A DNA stretch of 41,823 nucleotides. It comes from an uncultured Lachnospiraceae bacterium. Its GTDB lineage: Bacteria; Bacillota; Clostridia; Lachnospirales; Lachnospiraceae. Shown piece after piece: positions 24,485 through 33,631 of this stretch; position 1 is the first letter of the stretch, and each line of letters starts with the position of its first letter. A program made the translations under genes and the position numbers. The notes beneath the pieces were generated by a model. It worked only from the letters and a program-made list of their open reading frames with translations. It was not told the origin of the DNA and searched no databases. The stretch lies in NCBI GenBank assembly GCA_900549665.1, contig URPH01000025.1, forward strand, positions 1 to 41,823, in the 5' to 3' direction.

Positions 24485-26980
24485 TTACTTGGTGGTTACT
24501 TTCTTTTTGGGTAAGGTTACTTTATCTAAGTGCCAGATTTCATCTACATATTCCTGGATGGTTCTGTCTGATGTAAACTTACCGCTGCATGCAACATTCA
24601 GGATCGCGCTCTTTGCCCAGCCTTTTTCGTCTCTGTACGCAGCTTCTACACGTTTCTGTGCTTCTGCATAGGATCTGAAATCTTTTAAGATAAAGTAGGT
24701 ATCTGCTTTTGCGGTACACTGGGTATTGAGCAATGAGTTGTACAGGTCACGGAACAGCTCAGTATCCTGACTGTATGTACCGTTGATCAACTGCATTAAT
24801 ACTTTGCGGATGTCGGCATCGCTGTTGAAGATATCCATCGGATTGTATCCGCCGTAATTTTCATAATGGATGACTTCGTCAGAAGAAAGTCCGAAGATAA
24901 ATGCATTTTCTTCTCCGACCTCTTCTACGATTTCTACGTTGGCACCGTCCATGGTTCCGAGTGTCAGGGCACCGTTTAACATAAACTTCATATTACCGGT
25001 ACCGGATGCTTCCTTGGATGCGGTAGAAATCTGTTCAGATACATCTGCTGCGGCAAAGATCCACTCTGCATTGGAAACGCGGTAGTTTTCAATAAATACA
25101 ACCTTGATCTTGCCGTCGATGGATTCGTCATTGTTGATCACATCTGCAACGGAGTTGATCAGTTTGATGGTAAGCTTTGCATTTTTGTATCCGGCAGCTG
25201 CTTTTGCACCAAAGATAAATGTACGAGGATAGAAATCCATTTCCGGATGTTCTTTAATCTCGTTGTATAAGTACATAACGTGCAGGATATTTAACAGCTG
25301 ACGTTTGTACTCATGCAGTCTCTTAACCTGAACATCAAAGATGGAACGGGGATCAACTTCAACACCGTTGTGCTCTAAGATATATTCAGCAAGACGTACC
25401 TTATTCTGGTATTTGATATTCATGAATTCCTGCTGTGCTTTTTCATCTTCGGCAAATACTTTTAACTTTTTGATCTTCGGAAGATCTGTGATCCAGTCTG
25501 CGCCGACATGGTCTGTTACCCATGAAGCAAGGAGCGGATTGCCGTGTAATAAGAAACGTCTCTGTGTGATACCGTTGGTCTTGTTGTTGAACTTCTCAGG
25601 CATTAATTCATAGAAATCTTTTAATTCCTGTTTCTTTAAGATTTCGGTATGTAATCTTGCTACACCGTTGACAGAATAGCCTGCCGCAATTGCAAGGTGT
25701 GCCATCTTGACCTGTCCATCATAAATGATAGCCATTTTACGGATCTTTTCCTGATCTCCGGGATATGCAGCGGAAATCTTGTCGCAGAAACGACGGTTGA
25801 TCTCTTCTACGATCTGGTAAATACGGGGAAGCAGGCGGCTGAATAATTCGATCGGCCATTTTTCAAGGGCTTCTGACATGATCGTATGATTGGTGTATGC
25901 ACATGTTTTGCTGGTAACTGCCCATGCCTCATCCCACTCTAAATAATACTCATCCAATAAGATTCTCATCAGCTCTGCAACTGCTACAGTCGGATGAGTA
26001 TCATTTAACTGGAAGGTTACTTTTTCATGGAATTTGCGGATATCTTCATGATTTCTCATGTATTTTGCAACTGCTTCCTGAACGGATGCGGATACAAAGA
26101 AATACTGCTGTTTTAAACGGAGCTCTTTACCTGAATAATGATTGTCATTGGGATAAAGGACTTCTACGATGTTTCTTGCCAGATTTTCCTGCTCAACAGC
26201 CTTCTGGTAATCACCTTTATCAAAAGAATCAAGCTGGAAGCACTCTACGGGCTGAGCATCCCAGATACGAAGTGTATTGACAATGCCGTTGCCATAGCCA
26301 ACGATCGGCAGATCATAAGGAATCGCTGTTACTGACTGATAACCTTCCTGTGAAAATACATTGCGTCCGTTTTCATCCTGATGTACTGCTACATAACCGC
26401 CGAATTTAACGGTCTTTGCATATTCGGGACGACGAAGCTCAAACGGGTTGCCGTCTGCTAACCAGTTGTCAGGCACTTCTACCTGATATCCGTCACGGAT
26501 TTCCTGTTTGAACATACCATAGCGGTAACGGATACCGCAGCCATATGCCGAATAACCTAAGGTGGCAAGTGAATCAAGGAAACAAGCAGCAAGTCTTCCA
26601 AGACCGCCGTTACCCAGAGCAGCATCCGGCTCCTGGTCTTCCACCACATTGATATCAACTCCCAGTTCATCAAGTGCCTCTTTTACCGCATCATATGCCT
26701 GTAAGTTGATCATATTATTACCGAGCGCACGTCCCATCAAAAACTCCATGGACATATAATAAACTGTCTTGGGATCCTGCTTCTCGTACTGTTTCTGTGT
26801 CTCTAACCAGTTATCAATGATTGCATCCTTGATCGCATAGGATACAGCCTGAAAAATCTGCTGATTGGTTGCTTCTTCCAATGTCTTACGGTAAAGAGTC
26901 TTTACGTTGTACAATACGCTTCTTTTAAACAACTCTTTATCAAAGGTAGATAAAACGGGGGTTTCTTTCTTCGTTTCCAT
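24485..26980 (-). CDS. glgP: glycogen/starch (alpha-glucan) phosphorylase
   Basis: Releases glucose 1-phosphate from alpha-1,4-glucans using PLP and phosphate. The 831-residue length is normal for the family. Motifs: YMSMEFLMGRALGNNMINL (N-terminal), EPDAALGNGGLGRLAACF (glycine-rich substrate loop), RLHEYKRQLLN, and the PLP-lysine block EASGTGNMKFMLNGALT, with Lys665 as the Schiff-base lysine. The start follows TGAGGAGGAAA. A promoter with a perfect TATAAT lies at 27042-27070. No other glycogen gene is adjacent. The enzyme should mobilise stored glycogen or take up maltodextrin breakdown products. Confidence 0.97.
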   Translation of the reverse strand: METKKETPVLSTFDKELFKRSVLYNVKTLYRKTLEEATNQQIFQAVSYAIKDAIIDNWLETQKQYEKQDPKTVYYMSMEFLMGRALGNNMINLQAYDAVKEALDELGVDINVVEDQEPDAALGNGGLGRLAACFLDSLATLGYSAYGCGIRYRYGMFKQEIRDGYQVEVPDNWLADGNPFELRRPEYAKTVKFGGYVAVHQDENGRNVFSQEGYQSVTAIPYDLPIVGYGNGIVNTLRIWDAQPVECFQLDSFDKGDYQKAVEQENLARNIVEVLYPNDNHYSGKELRLKQQYFFVSASVQEAVAKYMRNHEDIRKFHEKVTFQLNDTHPTVAVAELMRILLDEYYLEWDEAWAVTSKTCAYTNHTIMSEALEKWPIELFSRLLPRIYQIVEEINRRFCDKISAAYPGDQEKIRKMAIIYDGQVKMAHLAIAAGYSVNGVARLHTEILKKQELKDFYELMPEKFNNKTNGITQRRFLLHGNPLLASWVTDHVGADWITDLPKIKKLKVFAEDEKAQQEFMNIKYQNKVRLAEYILEHNGVEVDPRSIFDVQVKRLHEYKRQLLNILHVMYLYNEIKEHPEMDFYPRTFIFGAKAAAGYKNAKLTIKLINSVADVINNDESIDGKIKVVFIENYRVSNAEWIFAAADVSEQISTASKEASGTGNMKFMLNGALTLGTMDGANVEIVEEVGEENAFIFGLSSDEVIHYENYGGYNPMDIFNSDADIRKVLMQLINGTYSQDTELFRDLYNSLLNTQCTAKADTYFILKDFRSYAEAQKRVEAAYRDEKGWAKSAILNVACSGKFTSDRTIQEYVDEIWHLDKVTLPKKKVTTK

Positions 26981-27041
26981 GTCTTTCCTCCTCAGGTTTA
27001 TTTGTTATAAGTCCCATTAACTCATAAACATACCAGTGGTT

Positions 27042-27070
27042 ATTATACAATAAACCGTAGTAAATATAAA
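27042..27070 (-). promoter_or_regulatory. glgP promoter
   Basis: Minus-strand -10 TATAAT (27042-27047), 17-bp spacer, weak -35 TTTATA (27065-27070), about 60 bp before the glgP start. Confidence 0.5.
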
Positions 27071-27137
27071 GGTTTTTCAAAAAAAAGGTGTCCAAAAACA
27101 GGTAAAAAAAGATGTGCACGAACACGCTTTATGATAC

Positions 27138-27170
27138 AAAAAGCTGCATACGAATCACTTCGTATGCAGC
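27138..27170 (-). terminator. terminator after the ileS-sseB-like operon
   Basis: Perfect 12-bp stem GCTGCATACGAA / TTCGTATGCAGC with a 4-base loop, followed on the minus strand by TTTTTG. It lies 27 bp past the stop of the SseB-like gene. Confidence 0.88.
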
Positions 27171-27196
27171 CTTCTTTCATCACTTTATAAAGAGGT

Positions 27197-27703
27197 TTAT
27201 TCTTCCCTGCCTTCGTCTTTGGCATCCTCTTCCATCTCTCCTGCAGCCACTTTGTCACGATGAACGATCGACTGCTTGACAGCTTCGGTTGTCAGACGGA
27301 TATTGTCTGTACCGGGATTGATGATCACACCTTTGCAGACAGCTGTCGGTCGTAACAGCATAACTGCGATCTCATCAAAATCTGCCGTGAAGATATCATG
27401 CTTTTTACCATTGGCCCATGTCTTGTAGGCGTCCTTGTCGGTAAAAGCGATGTAATAAGTGGTATCCTGTCCCTTGACAGTCTGGTGTGCGGATACCATG
27501 TGAACCTTGTGCTTGGAGGTCACAACATATTCACCCTTGGGTGTCTTGATCGGAGCCGGTGTCACTCTGGCGGGCAGCCACAATCTGCTCTTTAATACTT
27601 CGTCTAAAAGATTGCGCTGTGTATCAGCATTGACCTCTTCCCCAAATTTCTGAATACTCGAAATGAGTGCTTCATTGTGAAGTTCTTCTTTTTTGAATTT
27701 CAT
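27197..27703 (-). CDS. SseB-family protein
   Basis: This 168-residue cytoplasmic-looking protein has the pattern of the SseB N-terminal domain: DEVLKSRLWLPARVTP, then a YYIAFTDKDAYKTW segment and the C-terminal block VCKGVIINPGTDNIRLT. Proteins of this family occur widely in Firmicutes and Actinobacteria with no settled role. It follows ileS by 14 bp and the pair shares a terminator, so it is probably cotranscribed under T-box control; a functional link to isoleucine charging is not implied. The C-terminus is strongly acidic. The start has AAGGAG upstream. Confidence 0.75.
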   Translation of the reverse strand: MKFKKEELHNEALISSIQKFGEEVNADTQRNLLDEVLKSRLWLPARVTPAPIKTPKGEYVVTSKHKVHMVSAHQTVKGQDTTYYIAFTDKDAYKTWANGKKHDIFTADFDEIAVMLLRPTAVCKGVIINPGTDNIRLTTEAVKQSIVHRDKVAAGEMEEDAKDEGREE

Positions 27704-27717
27704 AAAGCTATACTCCT

Positions 27718-30700
27718 TTATGCTTTCTCTAAAGATATTGTAACCTTTTCTCCGTTAACTGTCCACTCTTTACTGTTAGCAAATTGACCCTCTGTGGTGA
27801 TCTCATCTGCCAGTACTTTAGTGGCAATGGAATCCTTGTTGTCCATGACAATCTTGCCAAGCTTATCATTACCGGTAACAGCCACTTTGATATGATCCAT
27901 AACTTCAAAAGCGGAGTCCTTACGCATGGTCTGAATCTTGCTGATCACCTCAAGAACATAGCCCTCTTCCAAAAGCTCCTCTGACAGATTGGTGTCCAGT
28001 ACGACTGTCACATAATTGTCAGCCTCTGTAATAAATCCGTCTTTCTCTTCGGTAGAGATCAGTAAATCTTCTTCTTCCAGACGGATATTGGTGCCGTCCA
28101 CCTCAAATTCGATCGCTCCGTTGGCCTTGAGATCAGCCATAGCCTTAGTGCCGTCCAAAGAAGCAAGTGTCTTCTGAATACCGCCCAGATGCTTGCCGTA
28201 TTTGGGTCCGACGGTACGAAGCTGGGGCTTGAAGCTGTAAGAAGCAAAGCTTGAAACGTCATCGGTAAAGGTAATTTTTTTGATGTTCAGTTCGTTTTCA
28301 ATAATGCCTACCAGGACATCATCCAGTACGCTTGCAGCCTTTACATACATATTTCCGATCGGCTGACGGTTTTTGATATTGGCGGCATTTCTTGCGGCAC
28401 GGCCCATAACAACGATCTTTAAGACCTCTTCCATATCGTCTTCGAGCTTGGTATCAATGTAATCCTCATTGACAGCCGGGAAATCACATAAGTGGATACT
28501 TTCCGGAGCGGAAGGATCGATACTGCATACCAGATTGCGGTAGATTTCTTCTGTCATGAAAGGTACCATCGGTGCTGCTGCCTTGGAGATTGTAACAAGT
28601 GCGGTATAAAGTGTCATGTAAGCATTGATCTTATCCTGCTCCATGCCCTTTGCCCAGAAACGTTCACGTGAGCAGCGTACATACCAGTTACTCATTTCAT
28701 CTACAAAATCATCCAGTGCTCTTGCAGCTTCCGGAATACGGTAATTTTCCAGATTGTTATCCACTGCTTTTACTGCAGAGTTTAATTTGGACAGTAACCA
28801 TTTATCCATTACAGGAAGCTTGTCATAATCCAGTGTATACTTGGTCGCATCAAACTGATCGATCTCTGCATACAGGGTAAAGAATGCGTAGGTATTCCAT
28901 AAGGTTCCAAGGAACTTACCGGACTTCTCCTGTACAGCTTTTCCGTCAAATCGGTTGGGCAGCCAGGGAGCGGAGTTGATATAGAAATACCAGCGGACTG
29001 CATCGGCACCGTATTTTTGCAGTGCTTCAAACGGATCAACCGCATTTCCCTTGGATTTGGACATCTTGTTACCATTTTCATCCAGCACAAGTCCGAGTAC
29101 GATAACATTTTCATAAGGGGACTTGTTGAACAACAGTGTAGATTCGGCCATCAGCGAGTAGAACCATCCACGGGTCTGGTCAACAGCCTCAGAAATAAAC
29201 TGTGCCGGGAACTGTTTTTCAAAAAGCTCTTTATTTTCAAAAGGATAATGATGCTGTGCAAACGGCATTGCTCCTGAGTCAAACCAGCAGTCGATAACCT
29301 CCGGAACACGTCTCATGGTCTTGCCACAATCCGGACAGGTGATGGTCACTTCATCGATATAAGGTCTGTGAAGCTCGATTGTCCCGGCATCCTCTCTGCC
29401 GCTCATCTTGGCAAGCTCTTCGCGGCTTCCGATACATTCCATATGTCCGCAGTCTTCACACTGCCAGATATTTAAAGGAGTTCCCCAGTAACGGTTACGG
29501 GATACACCCCAGTCCTGAATATTTTCAAGCCAGTTACCAAAACGTCCTTCACCGATGCTCGGCGGAATCCAGTTGACGGTCTTGTTGTTTCTGACAAGAT
29601 CATCCTTGACCGCGGTCATCTTGATAAACCATGACTCTCTTGCATAGTAAATAAGCGGAGTATCGCATCTCCAGCAGAACGGATAATCATGTTCAAACTT
29701 GGGCGCATCAAAGAGTAAGCCTCTGCTATCCAGATCAACCAGTACCTTGGGATCTGCATCTTTTACAAATAATCCTGCAAAAGGAGTTTCCTCTGTCAGA
29801 TCACCCTTGCCATCTACGAACTGGATGAAGGGCAGATCATTTTCACGTCCGACTCTCGCATCATCCTCACCAAATGCCGGTGCGATATGAACGATACCGG
29901 TACCATCGGTCAATGTAACATAATTGTCGGCTGTTACAAAGTGTGCTTTTTTACGCTGTTTTGCTGCACATTCTGCTGCGCATGCGTATAAAGGCTCGTA
30001 TTCGGTTCCGACCAGATCATTACCGACATAGGTCTCAACAACCTCATATGCGGGCTTGCCATCCTCAGCCAGCTTGCCAAGTACGGTATCAAGCAAAGCT
30101 TCTGCCATAATATAAGTATATCCATCAGCTGCTTTTACCTTGGCATAGGTCTCAACCGGGTTGACACAAAGAGCGGTATTGCTCGGCAGTGTCCAGGGTG
30201 TGGTGGTCCATGCCAGGAAGTATGCGTCCTGATCCTTTACTTTGAAGCGGACGGTTGCGGAACGTTCCTTGACAGCCTTGTAGCCCTGTGCAACCTCATG
30301 AGAAGAAAGAGGTGTTCCACAACGAGGGCAGTAAGGCACGATCTTAAAGCCTTTGTATAGTAATTTTTTGTTCCAGATCTCTTTTAATGCCCACCATTCA
30401 GACTCGATAAAGTCATCATGGTATGTAACATAGGGATCATCCATATCGGCCCAGAAACCGACAGTACCGGAAAAGTCTTCCCACATACCTTTGTATTTCC
30501 AGACGCTTTCTTTACATTTCCGGATAAAGGGATCCAATCCGTATTCTTCGATCTGTTCCTTGCCATCCAGTCCCAGTGATTTTTCAACCTCCAGCTCAAC
30601 CGGAAGTCCGTGGGTATCCCAACCGGCCTTTCTCGGAACCATATATCCTTTCATGGTACGGTATCTGGGGATCATATCCTTAATAACACGTGTCAGTACG

Positions 30701-30873
30701 TGTCCGATATGAGGCTTGCCGTTGGCTGTCGGAGGTCCGTCATAAAATGTATAAGTCGGGCCTTCTTTGCGGGCATCCATACTCTTTTTGAAAATGTCAT
30801 TTTCACGCCAGAATTTTTCTGTCTCTTTTTCATGCTCAACAAAATTGGCATTTTTTTCTACTTTTTGATACAT
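27718..30873 (-). CDS. ileS: isoleucyl-tRNA synthetase, type 2 (eukaryote-like)
   Basis: Charges tRNA-Ile. At 1051 residues it is longer than the common bacterial type (~920) and lacks that type's C-terminal zinc finger. The class I motifs are PPTANGKPHIGHVLTR (HIGH at 55-58) and GNKMSKSKGN. HGLPVELEVEK near residue 90 and the long C-terminal domain mark the type 2 (IleS2) group, which includes the mupirocin-insensitive enzymes. An internal CP1 editing domain lies between the two catalytic halves (WTTTPWTLPSNTAL). A T-box leader with an AUC specifier precedes the gene, behind a strong promoter. The SseB-like gene follows. Confidence 0.97.
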   Translation of the reverse strand: MYQKVEKNANFVEHEKETEKFWRENDIFKKSMDARKEGPTYTFYDGPPTANGKPHIGHVLTRVIKDMIPRYRTMKGYMVPRKAGWDTHGLPVELEVEKSLGLDGKEQIEEYGLDPFIRKCKESVWKYKGMWEDFSGTVGFWADMDDPYVTYHDDFIESEWWALKEIWNKKLLYKGFKIVPYCPRCGTPLSSHEVAQGYKAVKERSATVRFKVKDQDAYFLAWTTTPWTLPSNTALCVNPVETYAKVKAADGYTYIMAEALLDTVLGKLAEDGKPAYEVVETYVGNDLVGTEYEPLYACAAECAAKQRKKAHFVTADNYVTLTDGTGIVHIAPAFGEDDARVGRENDLPFIQFVDGKGDLTEETPFAGLFVKDADPKVLVDLDSRGLLFDAPKFEHDYPFCWRCDTPLIYYARESWFIKMTAVKDDLVRNNKTVNWIPPSIGEGRFGNWLENIQDWGVSRNRYWGTPLNIWQCEDCGHMECIGSREELAKMSGREDAGTIELHRPYIDEVTITCPDCGKTMRRVPEVIDCWFDSGAMPFAQHHYPFENKELFEKQFPAQFISEAVDQTRGWFYSLMAESTLLFNKSPYENVIVLGLVLDENGNKMSKSKGNAVDPFEALQKYGADAVRWYFYINSAPWLPNRFDGKAVQEKSGKFLGTLWNTYAFFTLYAEIDQFDATKYTLDYDKLPVMDKWLLSKLNSAVKAVDNNLENYRIPEAARALDDFVDEMSNWYVRCSRERFWAKGMEQDKINAYMTLYTALVTISKAAAPMVPFMTEEIYRNLVCSIDPSAPESIHLCDFPAVNEDYIDTKLEDDMEEVLKIVVMGRAARNAANIKNRQPIGNMYVKAASVLDDVLVGIIENELNIKKITFTDDVSSFASYSFKPQLRTVGPKYGKHLGGIQKTLASLDGTKAMADLKANGAIEFEVDGTNIRLEEEDLLISTEEKDGFITEADNYVTVVLDTNLSEELLEEGYVLEVISKIQTMRKDSAFEVMDHIKVAVTGNDKLGKIVMDNKDSIATKVLADEITTEGQFANSKEWTVNGEKVTISLEKA

Positions 30874-30923
30874 GAAATTGCTCCTCTCCTTTTATTTTTA
30901 TGGTAGATTTTTCATAAGGTAAT

Positions 30924-30957
30924 AAAAAAAGCTTCCGTCCGTAAAAGGACGAAAGCT
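30924..30957 (-). terminator. T-box terminator
   Basis: Minus strand AGCTTTCGTCC - TTTTAC - GGACGGAAGCT with seven Ts after it. This is the terminator arm of the ileS leader. Its 5' side follows the T-box antiterminator sequence, so uncharged tRNA-Ile should disrupt it. Confidence 0.88.
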
Positions 30958-31190
30958 AATCAATCGTTACCACCTGTTACAGCATACTCTCCGCTATCCG
31001 GATCTATATGAGTTCCTTTAACGCAGGAAAACGTCGGCTCCTACAAATCAACTGATGTTCAGACCGAAACTCGGAAGTGATTTTCCAAGATCCTTTACTC
31101 GTACCGGTCTTTCACCATCACCGGCTCGCTTTGACTTTCCAAAACCTTGTACTCTCTTCGTCAACGTCTTTTCTTTATCACTTTATAAAA
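30924..31190 (-). ncRNA. T-box leader, isoleucine (AUC) specific
   Basis: The transcribed minus strand shows the canonical order. Stem I begins with GACGAAGAGAGTACAAGG (AGAGAGUA-type K-turn), followed by AAGCGAGCCGGTGATGGTG and AAGACCGGT (distal stem I). The specifier loop reads AAAGGATCTTGG with AUC at 31089-31091. The antiterminator T-box is AACAGGTGGTAACGA near 30965-30979, and the terminator lies at 30924-30957. An AUC specifier next to ileS is the expected pairing. The T-box core departs from AGGGTGGTACCGCG at several bases, a tolerated variant. Binding of uncharged tRNA-Ile should allow readthrough. Confidence 0.93.
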
Positions 31191-31198
31191 CTGTTTGT

Positions 31199-31228
31199 AT
31201 TATAATTCTCAAAATCGGGCATTGTCAA
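31199..31228 (-). promoter_or_regulatory. ileS promoter
   Basis: Minus strand TTGACA (31223-31228), 18-bp spacer, TATAAT (31199-31204), just before the T-box leader. Both hexamers are perfect. Confidence 0.85.
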
Positions 31229-31264
31229 GCATGATACGCAAGAAATCTCAAAGAAATACATCAT

Positions 31265-31810
31265 CTACTGCTCCATCTGTCTTCCGAGAAAAGCGGCGGC
31301 AGATAATGCCAGTTTCTTTTCCACTTCGCCCATCTGTCCCTTCTCATCGGTTTCCAGCAAAATAACGGCACCGATCACATCTCCCTCGCAGATGATGGGT
31401 GCGATCATTTCCTGCTTGTAGGCATCCTGAAGCTCTGGTGAGATCTCCAGAAATTTCTTTTCACCTTTTCCTGCCAGAATGGTCTCCCGGCGCTCCAGCG
31501 CATCCTCTAAATGTCTGGACAAGCCCTTTCCGTTGAAGGCTTTTCCTCCACCGGCTGTTGCAATAAACTGATCCCTGTCAGCGATCAGCGCCACCTTTCC
31601 GGATACCTGCGCAAGACTCTCCGCATACTGCTTTGCAAAGGTACTCATTTCACCGATCGGTGAATATTTTTTAAGGACGACTTCTCCATCTTTACCGGTA
31701 AAAATTTCCATTGGATCGCTTTCCCTGATATGGAGTGTCCGTCGGATTTCCTTTGGGATGACAATTCTTCCCAGATCATCAATTCTTCGAACGATTCCTG
31801 TTGCTTTCAT
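31265..31810 (-). CDS. spoVT: stage V sporulation protein T
   Basis: A 181-residue regulator with an AbrB-type swapped-hairpin DNA-binding domain at the N-terminus (MKATGIVRRIDDLGRIVIPK, residues 1-20, to about 50) and a GAF-like domain to the C-terminus (VALIADRDQFIATAGGGK; APIICEGDVIGAVILL). Length and layout match Bacillus SpoVT, which modulates sigma-G-dependent genes in the forespore. The start follows AGGAGG. Upstream, the pair GTATA / CATACTA with 18-bp spacing looks like a sigma-G promoter (31864-31893), in line with the known forespore control of spoVT. Its presence implies sporulation ability or recent ancestry. Confidence 0.95.
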   Translation of the reverse strand: MKATGIVRRIDDLGRIVIPKEIRRTLHIRESDPMEIFTGKDGEVVLKKYSPIGEMSTFAKQYAESLAQVSGKVALIADRDQFIATAGGGKAFNGKGLSRHLEDALERRETILAGKGEKKFLEISPELQDAYKQEMIAPIICEGDVIGAVILLETDEKGQMGEVEKKLALSAAAFLGRQMEQ

Positions 31811-31863
31811 ATAAAAATTTTCCTCCTGTTTTCTACATACTTTCCATTTTTGTACTGTATGGG

Positions 31864-31893
31864 TAGTATGTGGAAATCAGGAGGAATTTATAC
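31864..31893 (-). promoter_or_regulatory. candidate sigma-G promoter of spoVT
   Basis: On the minus strand GTATA (31889-31893, -35-like) and CATACTA (31864-31870, -10) are separated by 18 bp, about 55 bp before the spoVT start. CATACTA matches the sigma-G/F -10 consensus; no good housekeeping promoter is seen at this place. Confidence 0.55.
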
Positions 31894-31999
31894 GTTGGTT
31901 TTTACCGTGGAACAGATCTGTTAATTTCTGCAGGAAGGCATGGTCTTTGTTTTGGTCACAGCACTGTCTTCCGTTTCGGAAATTTCGATTGCCGTTATA

Positions 32000-32290
32000 T
32001 CATCCTTCAAACAAAGCCCCATATTCTGCAAAGTCCTGCATAAGCATCGTTTTACCCATCTTGATATTACCATGTGCCGCCGGCTCCACAGCCGGCTCGG
32101 CTACCTGCTCTGCAGCCGGCTCTACTCCATAGTGATCCTCTGTTGTATCGGCCTCATACAAAGGGTTATTATGAAAGCTGCTTTCAGAAATCCCGTATCT
32201 TTCTTCGACAGACTTTTTATCTGTCGCTTTTTTCTTTTTACCCTCACCTTTACCGCTGACTTTTCCTTTTAATTTGTTTAAGAATCCCAT
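32000..32290 (-). CDS. small charged protein of unknown function
   Basis: A 96-residue protein: a Lys/Gly-rich basic N-terminus (MGFLNKLKGKVSGKGEGKKK), a middle part with a Glu-Pro-Ala repeat near residues 57-71 (EPAAEQVAEPAVEPAA) and a hydrophobic-tipped C-terminus (MLMQDFAEYGALFEG). The DNA behind the repeat has three copies of AGCCGGCTC. The ribosome binding site GGGGAAAGGA supports the start. No family is recognised. After the TGA stop the same frame stays open for another 40 codons, which chance alone could give. It is transcribed towards spoVT and may be upstream of it on the same message. Confidence 0.55.
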   Translation of the reverse strand: MGFLNKLKGKVSGKGEGKKKKATDKKSVEERYGISESSFHNNPLYEADTTEDHYGVEPAAEQVAEPAVEPAAHGNIKMGKTMLMQDFAEYGALFEG

Positions 32291-32368
32291 ATTCCTTTCC
32301 CCTTATTTCCGGCATAAAATGTCAATTTTTTACACAAAACTCTATGATTTATCCGATAAGCAGTATGC

Positions 32369-32563
32369 TCATTTCTTTTCTCCTGACAATTCCTCATATT
32401 TGAGCTGATAGGCAATCAGCCTCGGTATATACTCCGGCGGTCTCCTTCTTCCGGCCTCCCAGTCTTCCAATGTGCGAACAGGAATGCCCGTATGCCCTGA
32501 AAAAGCCTTGCGTGTCATTCCTGTACTCTCTCTTAATTCTTTTATCGATCTGGCTGTGTCCAT
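32369..32563 (-). CDS. small XRE-type helix-turn-helix protein
   Basis: From the ATG at 32563 the protein has 64 residues (MDTARSIKELREST...). The chosen ATG is 8 bases after GGGG; a second ATG two codons upstream overlaps that site. The sequence is one XRE helix-turn-helix: SIKELRESTGMTRKAFSGHTGIPVRTLEDWEAGRRRPP, then a short C-terminal helix. Small orphan proteins of this type are frequent in Lachnospiraceae; some act as antitoxins, but no toxin gene is adjacent here. A promoter-like pair lies at 32595-32623. Confidence 0.8.
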   Translation of the reverse strand: MDTARSIKELRESTGMTRKAFSGHTGIPVRTLEDWEAGRRRPPEYIPRLIAYQLKYEELSGEKK

Positions 32564-32594
32564 GTCCATCACCCCGCAATGTGTTATTGTATAT

Positions 32595-32623
32595 AAATAT
32601 ATCACATCCGGTTTTGTAACGCA
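32595..32623 (-). promoter_or_regulatory. promoter of the small XRE gene
   Basis: Minus strand TTGCGT (32618-32623), 17-bp spacer, TATATT (32595-32600), about 30 bp before the start codon. Confidence 0.45.
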
Positions 32624-32710
32624 ATGCGTGAAATAATCAAATTCCTTATATCAATTACGGATACCTGTAAATATCTTCCCAAAGCTGTAAGGCGGTGCCG
32701 GTTATAATCA

Positions 32711-33631
32711 TCAGGCTTTCTTGTAAGTTACGGAATACAGGAAAATCTGTGCTATTACACATACAAACATGACAGCACATATATATACCATCATATGCGG
32801 CACTTCAAAATAACCATTAAACAATCTTGCCTTAAATGAAAAAAGTTCTCTCATACTATCGGTAAACATTCCCTGATCCACTCCTCCAAGAGACTCATCC
32901 ATGTGTTCCAACAAACCATCAACGAGTACATTTCTCAGTACAATTGTAACCTGACTGGCAGGAAATATATTGCATACAGTCTGAACCGCATTTGAAAACT
33001 GCGAAATCGGGATATACGCTCCTATTACAAATCCTGACACTGCAGACAGCATTCCAAAAAAAGCTCCACTGGCACTAACCGACTTAAAAAACAGCATTAC
33101 GATCATAAATACAGCTGTTGCGGAGACAGAGCCTATGATAACAATACCAAGGGCCTTCATAATCCGAATTACATCAAGACAGCTGTTTCCCTGCACACCA
33201 ACAGCAACAAGACCGATGACAAGAATGATTCCTGTCAATATCACAGAGGCCACCGCAGCCGAAACAAAATATGAAAGTACGATCTGTCCCCTTTTAAGCG
33301 GTGTTGCCAATATATCATAATCCACCTTATTTTCCCTATCCTTTACAAGCGTAGTGAGACAGTTATAAGGAACCGTAATCATGGCTGAACCAAGAATCCC
33401 CGTAAGCAGTATGAGATTTGCAAACATATCAATCTCTTCCTTACCTATTAAGGAAGCCATTCCGGAATACTCCTTCAAAGCACCGTTTACAGCGTCCACA
33501 AATGTTCCTTTTAAAAATAACAGATACAAAAACAGCATAATTATGGATGTCAGCAAAGAAAAAACAATTGTCTGCCTATCCTTGAAAAATAACAATAAAT
33601 TTCTTTTCGTAAGTCCAATAAAACCTCTCAT
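32711..33631 (-). CDS. ABC-2-type permease, LytTR cassette A
   Basis: A 306-residue protein with six predicted membrane helices: one at about 21-43 (IVFSLLTSIIMLFLYLLFL), an ectodomain to about 70, then five more. The layout fits DrrB-like ABC-2 permeases. An intracellular element near YNCLTTLVKDRENKVDYDIL is the expected coupling helix of this family. The ATG overlaps the ATPase stop by four bases (ATGA). It is the last gene of cassette A (LytTR, DUF3021, ATPase, permease). Family members export antibiotics, peptides or lipids; the substrate here is unknown. Confidence 0.85.
   Translation of the reverse strand: MRGFIGLTKRNLLLFFKDRQTIVFSLLTSIIMLFLYLLFLKGTFVDAVNGALKEYSGMASLIGKEEIDMFANLILLTGILGSAMITVPYNCLTTLVKDRENKVDYDILATPLKRGQIVLSYFVSAAVASVILTGIILVIGLVAVGVQGNSCLDVIRIMKALGIVIIGSVSATAVFMIVMLFFKSVSASGAFFGMLSAVSGFVIGAYIPISQFSNAVQTVCNIFPASQVTIVLRNVLVDGLLEHMDESLGGVDQGMFTDSMRELFSFKARLFNGYFEVPHMMVYICAVMFVCVIAQIFLYSVTYKKA

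Noticed and set aside
31877..32002. Forty open codons after the TGA of the small protein at 32000-32290, with coding-like composition, suggesting readthrough or selenocysteine.
   Set aside because: An open stretch of this length is expected by chance fairly often, it overlaps the spoVT promoter region, and no SECIS-like hairpin was evident.
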